Positions 33,455-45,360 of a stretch of DNA of 64,000 nucleotides are shown piece after piece. This DNA is from Rugalucina vietnamica (lineage: Eukaryota > Mollusca > Bivalvia > Lucinida > Lucinidae). The notes under the pieces were generated by a model that worked only from the letters and a program-made list of their open reading frames with translations, had not been told where the DNA came from and made no database searches. The translations under genes were made by a program, and so were the position numbers. The stretch spans positions 44,065,431-44,129,430 of the forward strand of contig OZ024882.1 in assembly GCA_964017185.1 (NCBI GenBank), given 5' to 3'. Numbering within the stretch: the stretch's first letter is position 1; every line of letters starts with the position of its first letter.

Positions 33455-33885
33455 ATATAATCTGCACTATGGATGATGTACGGGGGACATTTTAGGGCCG
33501 CCACACGGCACTACACCAGCTGCAGTAATACATGTAACAAAAAAAAAAACAACAAAACATATAACTGAGATCGTGAAAGAGCAGAGAACATATTAATGAG
33601 AGATTGGATGGGCCATACCGCGGTTTCGGCTACTTAAGCCTCTTCAGTGTCCCTATAAGATTTGGCAACATGAAGCCAAAGATAATTACTGAAATTTGCA
33701 TATTTTAACATAATAAACAATACAAAGACTGGTATTATCCAAATGGGGCCAAATATATTAAACGAAGGCTAGAAAATGAATCTAAACCGATAATATTTTT
33801 CTGATTGCTCAAAATACCCTCGCCGATCTCAAAGGACCAAAAGGAAAATATAATCTGCACTATGGATAATGTACGGAGAGACGTT
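33455..33885 (+). mobile_element. Family D repeat pieces
   Basis: AATATAATCTGCACTATGGATG at 33456, GGCCGCCACACGGCACTACA, then a second block ending AATCTGCACTATGGATAATG near 33874. Both match the 3' half of 31893-32254. Confidence 0.65.
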
Positions 33886-34334
33886 TTTTAAAGCCCGAAC
33901 ACATAAAAAGTGCAGATTTATACCTCATGGTTCATCGAGTCAATGTCTATTGTTAGTTATTTGTTATAGTCAGTCAGATGCAAGTGCTCTGGTGTTGACT
34001 TCCACAGACTCTATATACATGTACGTCATCGACACAAATCTACATAATTATATCAAGTGTGGAAGGTTGTGGCGCCCGATATTCTTTCCTGTTTGAATGC
34101 ATAAAGTATAGAGATACATGCATAACGCCTGTCAGTTAGATTTTACAGGAGCCAAAATTACTCATTATATTGATGATCCCTACTGGTGAGAGGGTATTAC
34201 GACATTTTAACGAGTGCCGCATTGTTTTGTTTATTTGCACGAACGGTCGTGCGTGCGTCGCAAATCGCTCATATTGTAGGTTGCCCAGACTGTTTTCGGT
34301 CACAGAATTGCGATAGTATACGACAGTTAGGTCT

Positions 34335-35048
34335 CGGTCACACTCGCAATTACATGTACATATAGTTGCGGATGGCATTTTTGAACTTTTGGGCGGGGCT
34401 TAAATTATTCATGCATCGCAATTACCTATGAATGCGGTTAGTTACAGGTATTAAAGGATTGAAACAGATGGCCATTTAAAGATAATCTTAAATATATTTG
34501 CATGATATACATGTAGTTTGTTTGTTTGTATTGAGGCTTAACGTCCCAGTCAACATTTTTCAGTCGTGTCGGGACGGAGCCAGCGCTGCCTGGGCCTAAC
34601 CAGTAATGTAGGGCGTTAATGACACAACACGGTGACGCTAGTGGGATACGCAATAACAAGTTACTGAAGGCCATACCAATACGATACGCACAAATACGGA
34701 CGATTGCGGATAAGATACGATTCATTACAGATATGACGGATAGATACCGAAGACCTATCCGCAGGATCCGTGTGTGATAGTGGACTGTACGTTGACCAAA
34801 AGCAGTGGTTGCTGACGCCATAGTGAACGACTGTATAAGCAAGTAGCCAGCAACATCCGTATCATATCCGTAACTATCTCTACCATGCAAATACATGTAA
34901 AATTATAATTAAGAGGTATCCATTTTCATCCTTTAGTACCAGTATTTAACCGCATTCATAGTTTAAAGTGATGCATAAATTATTTAAGCCCACGCCCAAA
35001 AATTCATCCGCAACCATACGTAATTGCCTTACACAAACGTCGAACGAC
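34335..35048. mobile_element. DNA transposon-like element with long terminal inverted repeats
   Basis: About 110 bp at 34342-34460 pair with 34925-35045. Shared words are TTGCGGATG, TTTTTGGGCG, GGCTTAAAT, ATGCAT and ATGAATGCGGTTA. The interior is about 460 bp with no transposase, and part of it is a SINE tail. The family is unknown and target duplications were not clear. Confidence 0.65.
34508..34618 (-). mobile_element. SINE 3' tail
   Basis: On the minus strand GGCCCAGGCAGCGCTGGC, TGTTGACTGGGACGTTAAGC and a (CAAA)n tail. It is inserted in the element at 34335-35048. Confidence 0.65.
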
Positions 35049-35163
35049 TGTGTCTTGACTTAATTCGCAAAACAGTTGAAAAGCTGTGGCATGCCAGGGA
35101 GAACGTTGTTTTAAGGACAACACACCTTTGAAATTGCTCGTACAGTGATATTTTTCTTAGAAT

Positions 35164-35416
35164 CATCACGAAAACATGCCCGTGTAATGTCTACCCCTTG
35201 AACCCCACTTTTATATATTTTACCAAAACTCGGGTATGCAGGGGTATACCTATTTTTCTTATTTTTGCTCCAAAATATAAAATGTAGAATGTGGGTACTC
35301 GTTAGAACCACCTTGAGCAAATATAAGAAAAAAAAATCAAAAATTTTCAGCTGAAAATTTTCAATTTTTAAAGCTAAAAAAATCTCTGTTTATTGCATGG
35401 GCAAGTTTTCGTAATG
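35164..35416 (-). mobile_element. Family A MITE, half core
   Basis: CATCACGAAAACATGCCCGT to GGGCAAGTTTTCGTAATG. The core stops at CTCGTTAGAACCACCTTGAG. Confidence 0.85.
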
Positions 35417-35504
35417 ATCAATATGGACTTGTCTTCTTGACCATTCAGTAATCATTGTCGTTGACAGTTCACCAAGTTGTCCACTTCGTTAATAGTTGAT
35501 TATA

Positions 35505-35815
35505 CATTATGAAAACATGCCCATGCAATATACAGAGATTTTTCTCTTGGTCATCTCATTAATGCATACATGTCCGTCTTTTAGTGAATTTGAAAATATG
35601 AATATTTTCAGTAGAAACATTTTGATATTTTTGTTTATTTTTGCTCAAAACATAGATTGTGGGTACACGTTAGAAACTGTTCTAAAGAGTACCCACAATC
35701 TATGTTTTAGAGCAAAAATAAGAAAAATAGTTATACCCCTGCATACCCCAGTTTTGCTATATAAAAGTGGGGTTCATGGGGTAAACATTACACGGACATG
35801 TTATAAGAAGTCTTT
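35505..35815 (+). mobile_element. Family A MITE, short core
   Basis: CATTATGAAAACATGCCCAT to CACGGACATGTTATAAG. The centre is shortened to GTTAGAAACTGTTCTAAAG, so the GC-rich middle is missing. Confidence 0.85.
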
Positions 35816-35819
35816 AGCG

Positions 35820-37190
35820 TTGATTAAATGTGTCAGGAAAATAGACATTTGTCTAGCCAGTGTTACTGGCGGCATAATTTCGATTAGGTTTCTGGGAGAG
35901 TCAAAGTGTAACTTGACAGTCAGTGTTACATGTAATCAAATGAATGTTATTTTGAATGCTATTATACCAAGTTGTGAATGTAATTTGGCAGTGTGACTGA
36001 CAAACAAAGTTATTACGATAATTCGATACAATTTCTGATTGAGCCTATAAGACAAAACATTCACATACGGCCGATCCCCTTTCGTCTGAATTGTTTCACT
36101 GCTTCCAAAGGGTCTATTTTTATACTTTTATTTGTTACATTTATTTCTACGCTGGTGTTGGCCGTGTGACATCAATAAAAGTTTCTCTATATATCAACCA
36201 ATAATGCAAATTATAATCTTTTGTTAGGTCCTTGGAAGTCGTTTTGAAGTTTCTGAGAGTATAGGGAGATTCATAATATCTGTCACACTTTCAAACATGT
36301 AATAATAAGTCTTATTAGCTACCAAATACCTTCACATATTTTATATCACATTAAAGGTTTGCTTAATGTACATGTATGATGTTAAGTTTTTTTAAATACT
36401 TGCATGCTAAACAATAATATAGTTAAAACGTTTTAAATTGACAGGTTTGACAAATGCGTTATTTTACGTCCATCTAATGTTTTGTGACGTCTCATTCAAT
36501 CATGATTATGAACGATTGATTTCACTGATATACCTGTACACAATTTTACATGCTTCAATGAATAGCATGTTTCCACTCTCAAAATATGGCTTAGCTAAAT
36601 ATGTATATACAGAGAAAACTGTGTTGTCAGTAACGTTGACAAGCTCGATTTCTATCATACCCTGTTGCTTACCTTAGATGTCCCCTTTATTTAATTTGCA
36701 AAGTCAGCTTCTTTCTAATTTTGAAAAGAAACTCCACCAGTTGCCCATTTTGACAGAGTTGGCCTTTTTCGTATATTAACATCATTTTGTAATAACCCGA
36801 TAAATGATAAAATCCGTGCTTTGATTAATAGCGCTTTCTGATAGATGTTGGTCCTAATGACAAATATCCGAAGAAAAAATCAAAATTCAGCCACAGTCTC
36901 GAGAAATAACATGCCAAATATTCATTACTTTGAGATTTCCCCCTTTCACTTAAAATAAGAACGAAAATCGGTGTATGTACACTCTGGCAAAACCACATGC
37001 GATATTTCAATCTTTTTGTTGGACATGTTAGGTTTTATTCACAGTTATGTGACTGGTGACCTTTTCTTTTTCTAGATAAAGGTCATAGAAAAAGGTCATT
37101 CCAAAATAAAACATGTGTATCTGGATATGCCTTGTCCAGATATGCAAAGACTGTTTCGGTAGACGGAGCGGAAGAAATCATCTGATTCAA
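35820..37190. other. Stretch without identified content
   Basis: A Cys-containing frame continues to 35996 from the MITE but has no start or splice support. No family or gene is recognised beyond that. The stretch is AT-rich. Confidence 0.4.
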
Positions 37191-37196
37191 CGGTTC

Positions 37197-38954
37197 AGAA
37201 AGCGATACAGCAACATGTTGTTGAACATGCAGAGCGTGATAAGGCACTAAAGATATTACGGTCATCCACTGCATGCAAACGCAACCCCAGACGTCATGAC
37301 CTGTGACTTGCCTCTTGGCAAAGTTGGGTAAGGACGAGCGAGTGAGGTTGACCGCTGCGCACCTCTTCTTCACTATAATCCAATTTCATAGCGCACGTCA
37401 TCTTATTTCTCAACACACAATCATTGTTGGGAAGATAATGGCAAAAATTCTGTTCAACCACCTGAATATTCATCTTGATCAGAAGGGCCTTATCTCAGAA
37501 AGTTAATGTGGATTCAGAAAAGACATAATCTTCACAGCAAGACAGCTTCAGGAGAAATGCCAAGAACAGAATTTAGATCTATACATTATGTTTGTCGACC
37601 TCACCAAAGCTTTGGACACAGTTAGTAGTGATGGACTCTAGAAAATCATTGCCAAGTTTGGCTGTCCACCCAGCAGATTTATAGCAATAGTGCGGCAATT
37701 TCATGTTGGCATACAGGCACGTGTGCAAAACTATGAAAATTTCTCTGAACCCTTTGAGGTAACGAATGGGGTCAAACAGGGTTGTGGTATGGCACCAACA
37801 CTGTTTAGCATGATGTTTTCTGCCATGCTCATGGATGCATTTTAGGACAATGACACTGGTTTTCCAATCAGGTACCGTTTTGATGGCAATATATTCAACC
37901 TTAGAAGGTTGCAAGCCAAAACTTAGGTGCAGACTGGTGTGTTAGATGAGCTCCTCCGTGCAGATAATATGGATAAGAATGCCAGCTCAGAGGCTAAAAT
38001 GCAAAGAACCATGGACCAAGTCTCACGGTCATGGGATAACTATGACCTCACAATCAGCACAAAAAGAGGCTGTACACCAACCAGCTCCTGGAAAACCGTA
38101 CAATGAACCAACCATCACTGTGAATGGACAAAAACTGAAAGTTGTTGATAAAAAATTCACCTACCTGGGAAGCACTCTTTCCAAAAAGCAGTGCACATTA
38201 ATTATGAGGTCACTGCCAGAATTGCAAAATCCAGTGTGGCATTCGGACGACTCCATGCAAATGTCTGGGAGCGCTATGGAAAGCTTGACACCAAGCTGAA
38301 AGTCTACAAGGCTGTGGTACTGCCAACCATCTATATGCATGTGTGACCTGTCTGGACAGTAAACCAGCGTCATGCAAAGAGACTTAACCATTTTCACTTC
38401 AGCTGTTTGAGAAAGCTATTAAAATCAAGTGGCAAGACAAGATTCAATAAACGGAGGTCCTGAAGAAAGCAGGGATGCAAAGCATGCATACTGTCTAAAA
38501 GCTAGCACAGCTAAGGTGGACTGACCATGTTATAAGAATGCCCAATGAGCGACTTCCAAAGAAAGTCTTCTATGAAGAACTACAAGAGGGAACACGCTCT
38601 CAAGGTAGCCAGTAGAAACTCTACAAAGACACCATCAAAGCCTCTTTGAAGGATTTTGACATACCAATTGGGTCTTGGGAACAGACTGCACAGGAGCGAT
38701 CAAAGTGGTGAGGTATCATCAACAAAGGAACAACTCTCCTTGAAAAAAAAAGAGAATCCGTGAAGCTGAAAGAAAGCGCAGAGAACGCAAAGCCAATGCC
38801 AATGGGTCACCAGCTGAGTCCATGACATTGATGTGCTCTACTTGCAACCGTCAGTTTAGAGCTAGAAATTGCGCCTAGTCAGCCATCAAAGAACTCACCA
38901 AAACCCATTCAAGAAATAATGATGGTCTTTCTCATTAGTGAGAGACGAACGACC
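37197..38954 (+). mobile_element. RTE-like LINE, internally deleted and decayed
   Basis: The 5' end (AGAAAGCGATACAGCAACAT) and the 3' end (GAGAGACGAACGACC) are both present. About 2 kb is missing, from the 5' UTR near 37415 straight to the reverse-transcriptase block AAGATAATGGCAAAAATTCT. The RT frame is broken by many stops and shifts (ACTTAGGTG at 37920, TAA at 37502). Recognisable pieces include the FVDLTKA motif and GKPYNEPTITVNGQKL. The nuclease domain is absent. Confidence 0.9.
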
Positions 38955-38959
38955 ATGAC

Positions 38960-39580
38960 TGGTTATTTTAATACCAAACTATCAAGGGGTTTTGGACTAT
39001 AACTATTTATACAGTCCCAATTGGATTTTACAAGTTTTTATACTGACTAAACGTTTGCCGCCGAGCATATTTTCATTCAATATACCCTCAAAGAAATTGC
39101 AAACTATCGAACAAAGCTTGACGTTGCTATATAGCCAAGTATGGACCTCATAAACGATATTTACATGTACGTATGGACAGTTTGTTAGGTATTTGAGCAA
39201 TTTTATTTAAAATCTAACTGGTAAATATAATAAACATTGTATTATGGTACCAATCAAACTATTCTATATAAACTATAATAATACATGTACCGCAGGAACA
39301 AATCTATTTATGATTGAAAATGTAACAAATATTATGAACCGCTCTGCATAATAATGCTCAAAATTACCAACTTAATCAAATTTCTAACGCACACAAGAAG
39401 ATGCTAAACACAATTTACACGATGTTTACATGTTACATATTTTAAGATAGACATTAAATATGTTTTATACTATTTTAAAATGGGGCAGGCATTTTAAATA
39501 AGAAGGAATATATTTTAAAATACAATATGTATTTCACGTATTTAGTCCAGCAGGAAATCAATTTGACTTGGTAATGAGGT
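38960..39580. other. AT-rich stretch
   Basis: TTTTAAAATA words recur at 39465-39530. No gene or family member seen. Confidence 0.45.
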
Positions 39581-39650
39581 ATAAAGTTTTTTTCTTTACT
39601 GATTCGTGTTGGTTAGGCATTGTCTTCAAAGAATCCAACTGTAGCAGGGC
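39580..39650. repeat. Left end of an inverted pair around 39.6-45.4 kb
   Basis: GGTAATGAGGTATAAAGTTT, TTTTTCTT and GGCATTGTCTTCAAAGAATC are the reverse complement of 45361-45440, about 80 percent identical by eye. On the respective strands both read as KKKTLYLIT peptides, possibly a shared relic frame. Confidence 0.65.
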
Positions 39651-40263
39651 GGATATGTGAAATGATTGTGCACTTTTTGATAAAAGCATGAAACTTGGTA
39701 CATGACTATATCTATAATTATAAGATTTTTTGAGGGTCAGTGCCACGTGAAATTCGCCCTGTGACGGCCGCCATCTTGAATTTCAAAATGGCGGCTTTTT
39801 CCCATATACAGCCTTTACAGTTAGTTGTCAGTTTACAGTGTTGCTTTCTTTAAAAGTTTTAAAACCCCAAAATTCAATAAATGAAAATTTCAAGATATCA
39901 AATTATGAAAATAAACTCGTAATTTTCAAAGATGGCGGCTATTTTCAAAATGGCCGCCATTAATTTACCTGAAATTTAGTACACACAGTACTGAAAGTGT
40001 GATAAAACATGCTGTTTCGATCAGAATGAAGAATTTGCATTGATGAAATGTTCTCAAGCACATAACACCACAAATGCAAGTTACATTTTAGTTTGTATTA
40101 GGCAAATTATCTTTTTACTAATGATGGCATCCAAAATGGCTACCAAAGTAGGAAAGTATTAACATATTCTTTTTTTTTCTTTCATTTTTACATGTTGTTT
40201 TTCAAAGTTCTTATGATTAAAATTATTTAACATGTATTTGTTTAGTGTATCTAAGTTTTAGTC

Positions 40264-40264
<1 letters not shown>

Positions 40265-40317
<53 letters not shown>
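40265..40317. repeat. (ATC)n microsatellite
   Basis: About 17 perfect units. Confidence 0.95.
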
Positions 40318-40425
40318 GATGTCCATTTTTGTCGTCTTTTGTCCTCTACCGAGAATTGTACTTGTCTGACAAGTTATCTTCCTAGACGACTTCTACACTG
40401 TGAATGATTCTGAGGATCAGCATTG

Positions 40426-40687
40426 CATGAAGAAAACATGGCCATGAAAAGTATACACCCTCATACCCCACTTTTATAAAGCAAAACTGGGGTTTACAGG
40501 GGTAAACCTATTTTTCTTTTTTTTGTGGGTACTCATTAGAACCACCTCGGCGAGGCGGTTTTAATGTGTACCCACAATAAATACTTTGAGCAAACATTTT
40601 AAAATTATCAGAACTCTTCCAATGATTTTTTTAATATTCAATGCCGACAGAATTCTCTGTTTATTGTATGGGCAAATTTTCGTAATA
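40426..40687 (-). mobile_element. Family A MITE, near full length
   Basis: CATGAAGAAAACATGGCCAT to GGGCAAATTTTCGTAATA, core AACCACCTCGGCGAGGCGG at 40541-40559. Confidence 0.9.
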
Positions 40688-40779
40688 GCCCTTCCCAAGC
40701 TCCGTTCTCATATCAAACAACATTTTATCCCATGGTTTCGTTACCAGTCTCTTTTGTGCAACTACGTTTAGCTTGTTTA

Positions 40780-41235
40780 GCAATCTGACCATTGTTGTGC
40801 TCTACATGCTACATTTAGCATTATACGGGTAATCAAATTCATTTTACCGTTTGTCAGAAGCAGCAGAAAATGTTGGTGAAGAGGGTAAGCAATTGGCAAA
40901 ATTTGCCGAAAGCTTATTGTAACAACCAGTTTTGACAAATGGGCCATATTCACAACAAGCAGAAAGATGTCTACTAGATAACAGACTTTTGGAACTACTT
41001 CAATAATTTCATTATCAACTTCAAGCTTCTTCACCATTTGTCCATCAATAGGACGTTTCTTTCCTAGACATCAGCGTGCTATTGGCAGAGCCCTTGTGAA
41101 CATCCACTAAGACACCAAAGTCCTCAGTGTACCCCATACCAACTCTAACTTTGCTTCTCACATCCCAATACATGTACATGGATTGGACAAGAGGCACTAG
41201 CCTCTCATCATTTCCTAGTTTTCACAGTGTCTACC
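40780..41235 (-). pseudogene. Reverse-transcriptase relic of a non-LTR retrotransposon
   Basis: Two minus-strand pieces. Upstream (41235-41040): LVQSMYMYWDVRSKVRVGMG, TEDFGVLVDVHKGSA, matching the RT segment before the catalytic YxDD box with its VHQGS turn. Downstream (41037-40790): KKLEVDNEIIEVVPKVCYL, then FRQILPI, LTNGKMNLITR and LNVACR, matching the segment after the RT palm. The catalytic box between them is deleted. It differs from the RTE-like LINE at 56 kb. It is non-functional. Confidence 0.6.
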
Positions 41236-41799
41236 AGATGAAATCCAATTTGACGCAATTAAATGTTTTTCTGCAGGTCAAATGAGGCCATGTAGAGAAG
41301 CTTATTATCAGCCGAGTGATTCTCTAAAAATAAAAACTGCATCTGTACACCTTGTCATCATTGGGGAATTTGAGAAAATCAAGATGGCGTCCAAAAGGTC
41401 TTTCAGAAATTCAAAGCTTTGATATAATAGTACTTTTCGCCCCGTAAATGAATCAAAAATGCATTTTTCCTTCACATATTGCACACAGCAACTTATCTGA
41501 CCGTAGTCATTCTGAATATACTGGTATATCAACGATGGTGTCCAAGAAGGCTGCCAGAATATAGATTTTCGTTAATTTTAACAGTTTTGACAATGTATTT
41601 AGCATATCAACATACATTGTTTTGTATAAAAACTGTACACATTCACATATCTGATTGTGTCATAATTTCACAGATTTGTCGTTGAATCACGATGTTTAAG
41701 ATGGCTGCCACAATATGGTTCTTATTTGATTGCCAATAGTTTTCAAAGATGGCTGCCAGAATATTGATTTTCAGTGATATTGTTCATAGCAATTATGGA

Positions 41800-42870
41800 G
41801 ACATTAATTATCTCAAAACATTTCATTTTGGGCGTTTAAGCAGAGATCCAATTGTATATCTTTCTTGCAAAGTGGGATATAAAGAATTCTCATAAATATG
41901 ATTTTTCGAAATCGATTTTTCGAACGAAAATTTCATTGATGCATAGAACAAAATCAGGTTCGTATGGTTGAGTAAGTAGTATAAGTTCGCTTTCAAACGA
42001 CGGCGGTCGTCAAACCGGGAAGGTATTTGTCCCCAGCACGACGTCGAACCGTTCCTTTGGCTACAACACGTCAATGTCATAAATATAGTTAATTCGTGAC
42101 ATATATGACTTGCGATGTACTTTCATTGAACCCTACAATTCAAAAAGACAACAAACAATGCCAATTAAAGTGTTAATGATATGCCATTTAGGTACGTCAG
42201 TATGATACTGTTCATGTGTTTCTAAAATCATCACAACCAATAACACTCACAGTAGGCTGCTCATGCCATACCTGACACTTAATAGCTAATATCGATGGGT
42301 GCATGGCACGCGTTAACAGTATGAATGAAATAAGTAATTTATTTGATTTCCTTATAACTCGTTTTCCATAGAGTGTCGGGACTTAACTACTTTTTAGTGA
42401 TAAAATAAATGTAGGCTTCACCACATGTTTTCAGTCTAAGCTGAAACATGTATGGCTCTTGAGTAGAACGTTTTGTGCAATGTATAACATGAGGGTAGTC
42501 TGGTTTTTGATAGCGAATGGTCAACAGCATACTGTTCTTTAATGATAATTTTAAAACGGTTTGCGTCAGTAACACCATACACAGTTCGACGCTTAAATGA
42601 AGCCAGTTAGCTTCACGAACTGCCATCAAAGTCATTTAATTAATATAACCTAGTGGTAAACAAGTTGAAAATATCTTGATAAATGTATTATTAGCTATAT
42701 TCGAATTTGTAAAACAAGAACATACACTGACCGGCTGCCATAATGTGGAAAGTCTGTGATGTTTAATAGTTTTGACAATAGGGAGATTATGGACTCGTCA
42801 GATATAAGTACTTCTCAGCCATTACATAGAAAAACGTGTCCAAGAAGGTGCATGGTTAAAAACAAAACAT
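41800..42870. other. Stretch without identified content
   Basis: No convincing frame, repeat border or RNA gene seen. A GC-richer patch lies at 41995-42060. Confidence 0.4.
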
Positions 42871-43364
42871 GATTAACCTCCGTCCCGTGCCAGACCTGCG
42901 TTAGAATTGACCGGTCGCCCCCCCTCTTGCGGAACCATTAAACCCTGGTCGAATAGAGGAGCGGCTCGTTTGCCATGAGCGGCGACCCGTGTCGTTTGGA
43001 TTAAGGGATCCTGGTGATTGAGTGTGTTTGCTGTGCTGACATTAATTGTTGGCATGCAAAACATCACTCTGGCCCTGATTTCGGCTAGTCGGGAGGCTAT
43101 GTGGACTCGGGTATGGTCAATCGGCTTTGTCACGCCAAGCCCTAGGAATACCTTTTGCTTTCTCTTACTGTCTTTCAGTATCGTCCCTGATACCTACCAT
43201 ATGCCCATAAGCGTCTTTCTATCTTTATCATTCCTAGAAGGTGGCGGCTCAACGGGTGAATCGTGTAAGCAGTATATCTCTGTGTATTTCTAACACTTTT
43301 GAGTTGGAAAGCCACTTACTTTATGTGTTCGCTTGTAGGGCTAAATGGAGGGCGGAGAGCATTT

Positions 43365-43493
43365 GAGATGAATCAACAGCTAAGGTCATATGGAGATGGG
43401 ACCTCGGTTTATAGTCCCATTCGACGGACTGGAGAACCTGCGACCCCTGGTTTACAAGGCGAGTGGCATAACCACTGCACCACGAAGGCTTCT
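43365..43493 (-). mobile_element. tRNA-Thr-headed SINE inside LINE ORF1
   Basis: On the minus strand CCTTCGTGGTGCAGTGGTTA (A box), the anticodon loop CTTGTAA (TGT, Thr) and a mutated B box GCAGGTTCTCCAGTC. The body ends ATGACCTTAGCTGTTGATTC, the same 3' block as at 6960-7045. Confidence 0.75.
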
Positions 43494-43506
43494 CAAACGG
43501 TGCAGA

Positions 43507-44192
43507 AGAGAAACACTGCAGTGATGATCGCAACTTTGAGAAAGCAGCAAAGTGCGTCAACTGCAGTGGCCCACACTCAACTTTTTCACATGACTGCCCG
43601 ACTTGGCACAACGAAAAGAAGCTCCTTAAGATAAAATATACAAGAAATCTGCTCTTCTTCGAAGCGCGAAAAAGTTGTAGAACAGCAATCGTCCATGACA
43701 AACAAGAACTATGTCAACATCATAAAAAGTGCTGGCACACAAGTCAAACTAGTTGATGCCATGACGCAAACTGATGAAACATACGACGTTCAGATTAAAA
43801 AAAATTAAGGAGGCGATGTCCCTTCTGGTACCAACCAGACTGCAGGAGGTAAAGTATCCCCTGCACTAGCAGGAGGTAATCCTCCCCCTGTGCAAAGCAC
43901 TCCGTAGAGTAAAACTGCAGAAGGTAAGCCTCTAGCTGCAGGGGGTAAACCTTCAGCTGCAGGAGGAAAGCCTCTTTCACCATCAAAACCTCACTCAGCA
44001 AAGGACAAACAGAAGCTTCTGTCCGATAAAATACCTAAAGGGGCTGATGACCCCTTTAGAATTGAGAATTACTATGACTGTCTTGGTGAGGGCATGGAAG
44101 AGGATATCACTCCTCCTAGTCCTCGCAAAGTGCATCTTCCAAGAATTACCAATACTGAATGTAGGTTCCTGTCTGAAAGGTCAAGTTCTTAA
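43507..44192 (+). pseudogene. LINE ORF1 remnant (zinc-knuckle protein)
   Basis: The frame starts EEKHCSDDRNFEKAAKC, then the knuckle CVNCSGPHSTFSHDC (Cx2Cx3Hx5C), typical of the nucleic-acid-binding ORF1 of Jockey/CR1 elements. A frameshift near 43660 moves it to REKVVEQQSS to a stop at 43808. A further shift leads into a low-complexity part with AGGK repeats (43840-43975, one in-frame TAG at 43906) and a tail ending LSERSSS. It is not functional as it stands. Confidence 0.75.
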
Positions 44193-44215
44193 TTCTCTGA
44201 AAATTATTTAATGGA

Positions 44216-44506
44216 AAGAATAAACAAAGAATTGCATGTATACAGTGGAATTGTCGAGGAATTAAACCACGTTATGATGAATTGATGTTACTCTTAACTC
44301 TGCTAGGACCATCTGTTTTCTGTCTTCGAGAAACTTTTCTGAAAACTGACGACAACTTTACTTTCAAAGGCTTTAATGTTTACAATCACATCCACTGTGA
44401 TTGTGCCAGAGCTTCTGGTGGAAGTTCTATTCTAGTAAAGTCTTCTTTACCTCAACGTGAAATTAAGTTAAAAGCAAATTTACAAGCTAAAGCTGTTTCT
44501 GTGGTA
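44216..44506 (+). pseudogene. LINE ORF2 5' end (AP-endonuclease domain)
   Basis: Reads IACIQWNCRGIKPRYDELML, then FCLRETFLKTDDNF, GFNVYNHI and ASGGSSILVKS. WNCRG carries the catalytic Asn, LRET is the variant of the usual LQET with the catalytic Glu, and GGSSILVK is the third block. The remaining nuclease and all RT motifs are absent because the element is cut at 44506. Confidence 0.8.
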
Positions 44507-44556
44507 GACCTCGTCGGAAACCCCGAAGACTGTTTTTTTTCTCACGTCGCGGCTCA
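44507..44556. mobile_element. Family B MITE fragment
   Basis: GACCTCGTCGGAAACCCCGA to TTTTTCTCACGTCGCGGCTC, the last 50 bp of the element, placed exactly where LINE ORF2 stops. Confidence 0.75.
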
Positions 44557-44964
44557 ATTATAGTTGAGTTTTGAGTCAAACCACTTAGTGGACAGGAAAC
44601 CAGACCCTTTATTTTAACTTTCAGTAGATGCATCTGGTCTGGTAAGAATATATAACAATTCATACACTGCATTACTTATTAATATGGAAACCTGGACATT
44701 ATAAACCATATAAGTACCCACTGTGTGCTTAGTATTCCCCGACTTGTCATTTCATCTTCAGTAATACAATATTAGAACTGTGAACATATAGTCTTCTGTG
44801 CTAAATCTGTACTTTTCATTACATATTGAGATGCAGCAAAGCTATTATTTTCATTAAAATATAGGCAAAGCACTTGTTAATGGACTTAAAAGATATATGG
44901 CATCATCATACCTAGGCATTTTTTGCCAATTTTGCACAGACATGAAAACTAAAGAAATATCGCA

Positions 44965-45325
44965 TATTTCTGGCAGCCATTTTGGATGCCACCTAGAAAC
45001 ATCATATGTTTACAGCTTTCTTAAAAGGAATTAAGCTTCACCTTCAATTGTCCCCCATTATTAATTTCATTAAAAATAAAGACAACAATACTTTTAGGTC
45101 ATTGTTATTAATGATTTGGTTGAATAATATATTTCTGGCGGCCATTTTGGATGCCATCTTGAAAAGATTGATGTTTACAGCTTTCTTACAAAGAGCGAAG
45201 CTTTCTTTTTAATTATCAGTCATTATTTGATGACCAAATAAGCACAGAAGTACTCTTAAATCATAATAACTAAAATTATAGTTGAAATCCATATATTTGG
45301 CAGACATATTGGACGCCAACTTGAA
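44965..45325. repeat. Field of ATGGCGGCC-like motifs (right part, inverted)
   Basis: GGCAGCCATTTTGGATGCCA (44973), GGCGGCCATTTTGGATGCCA (45138) and GGCAGACATATTGGACGCCA (45300) are spaced about 165 bp apart. Orientation is opposite to the left field. Confidence 0.7.
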
Positions 45326-45360
45326 TTTCTCAAAACCCCCAATGATGACAAAGTGTCATC

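Larger units (their letters stand above)
39760..41770. repeat. Field of ATGGCGGCC-like motifs (left part)
   Basis: AAGATGGCGGC-like cores occur near 39770, 39785, 39930, 39950, 40130, 41385, 41535, 41700 and 41748, mostly as AAGATGGCNGCC with an AGAATATnGATTTTC follow-on. They fit the YY1 site consensus known from other animals. The motif field continues inverted at 44965-45325. Confidence 0.6.
42877..44506 (+). mobile_element. Jockey/CR1-like LINE, 5' part
   Basis: A GC-rich 5' leader (CGTCCCGTGCCAGACCTGCG onward) is followed by a broken ORF1 with a CCHC zinc knuckle and by the start of ORF2 with an endonuclease domain. The element stops at about 44506, where a family B fragment begins, so the reverse transcriptase is missing. 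A tRNA-Thr-headed SINE sits in ORF1. Confidence 0.8.

Noticed and set aside
42877-44506. Host zinc-knuckle gene
   Set aside because: The knuckle is followed by a nuclease start in LINE order, with stops and shifts, so it is a retrotransposon remnant.
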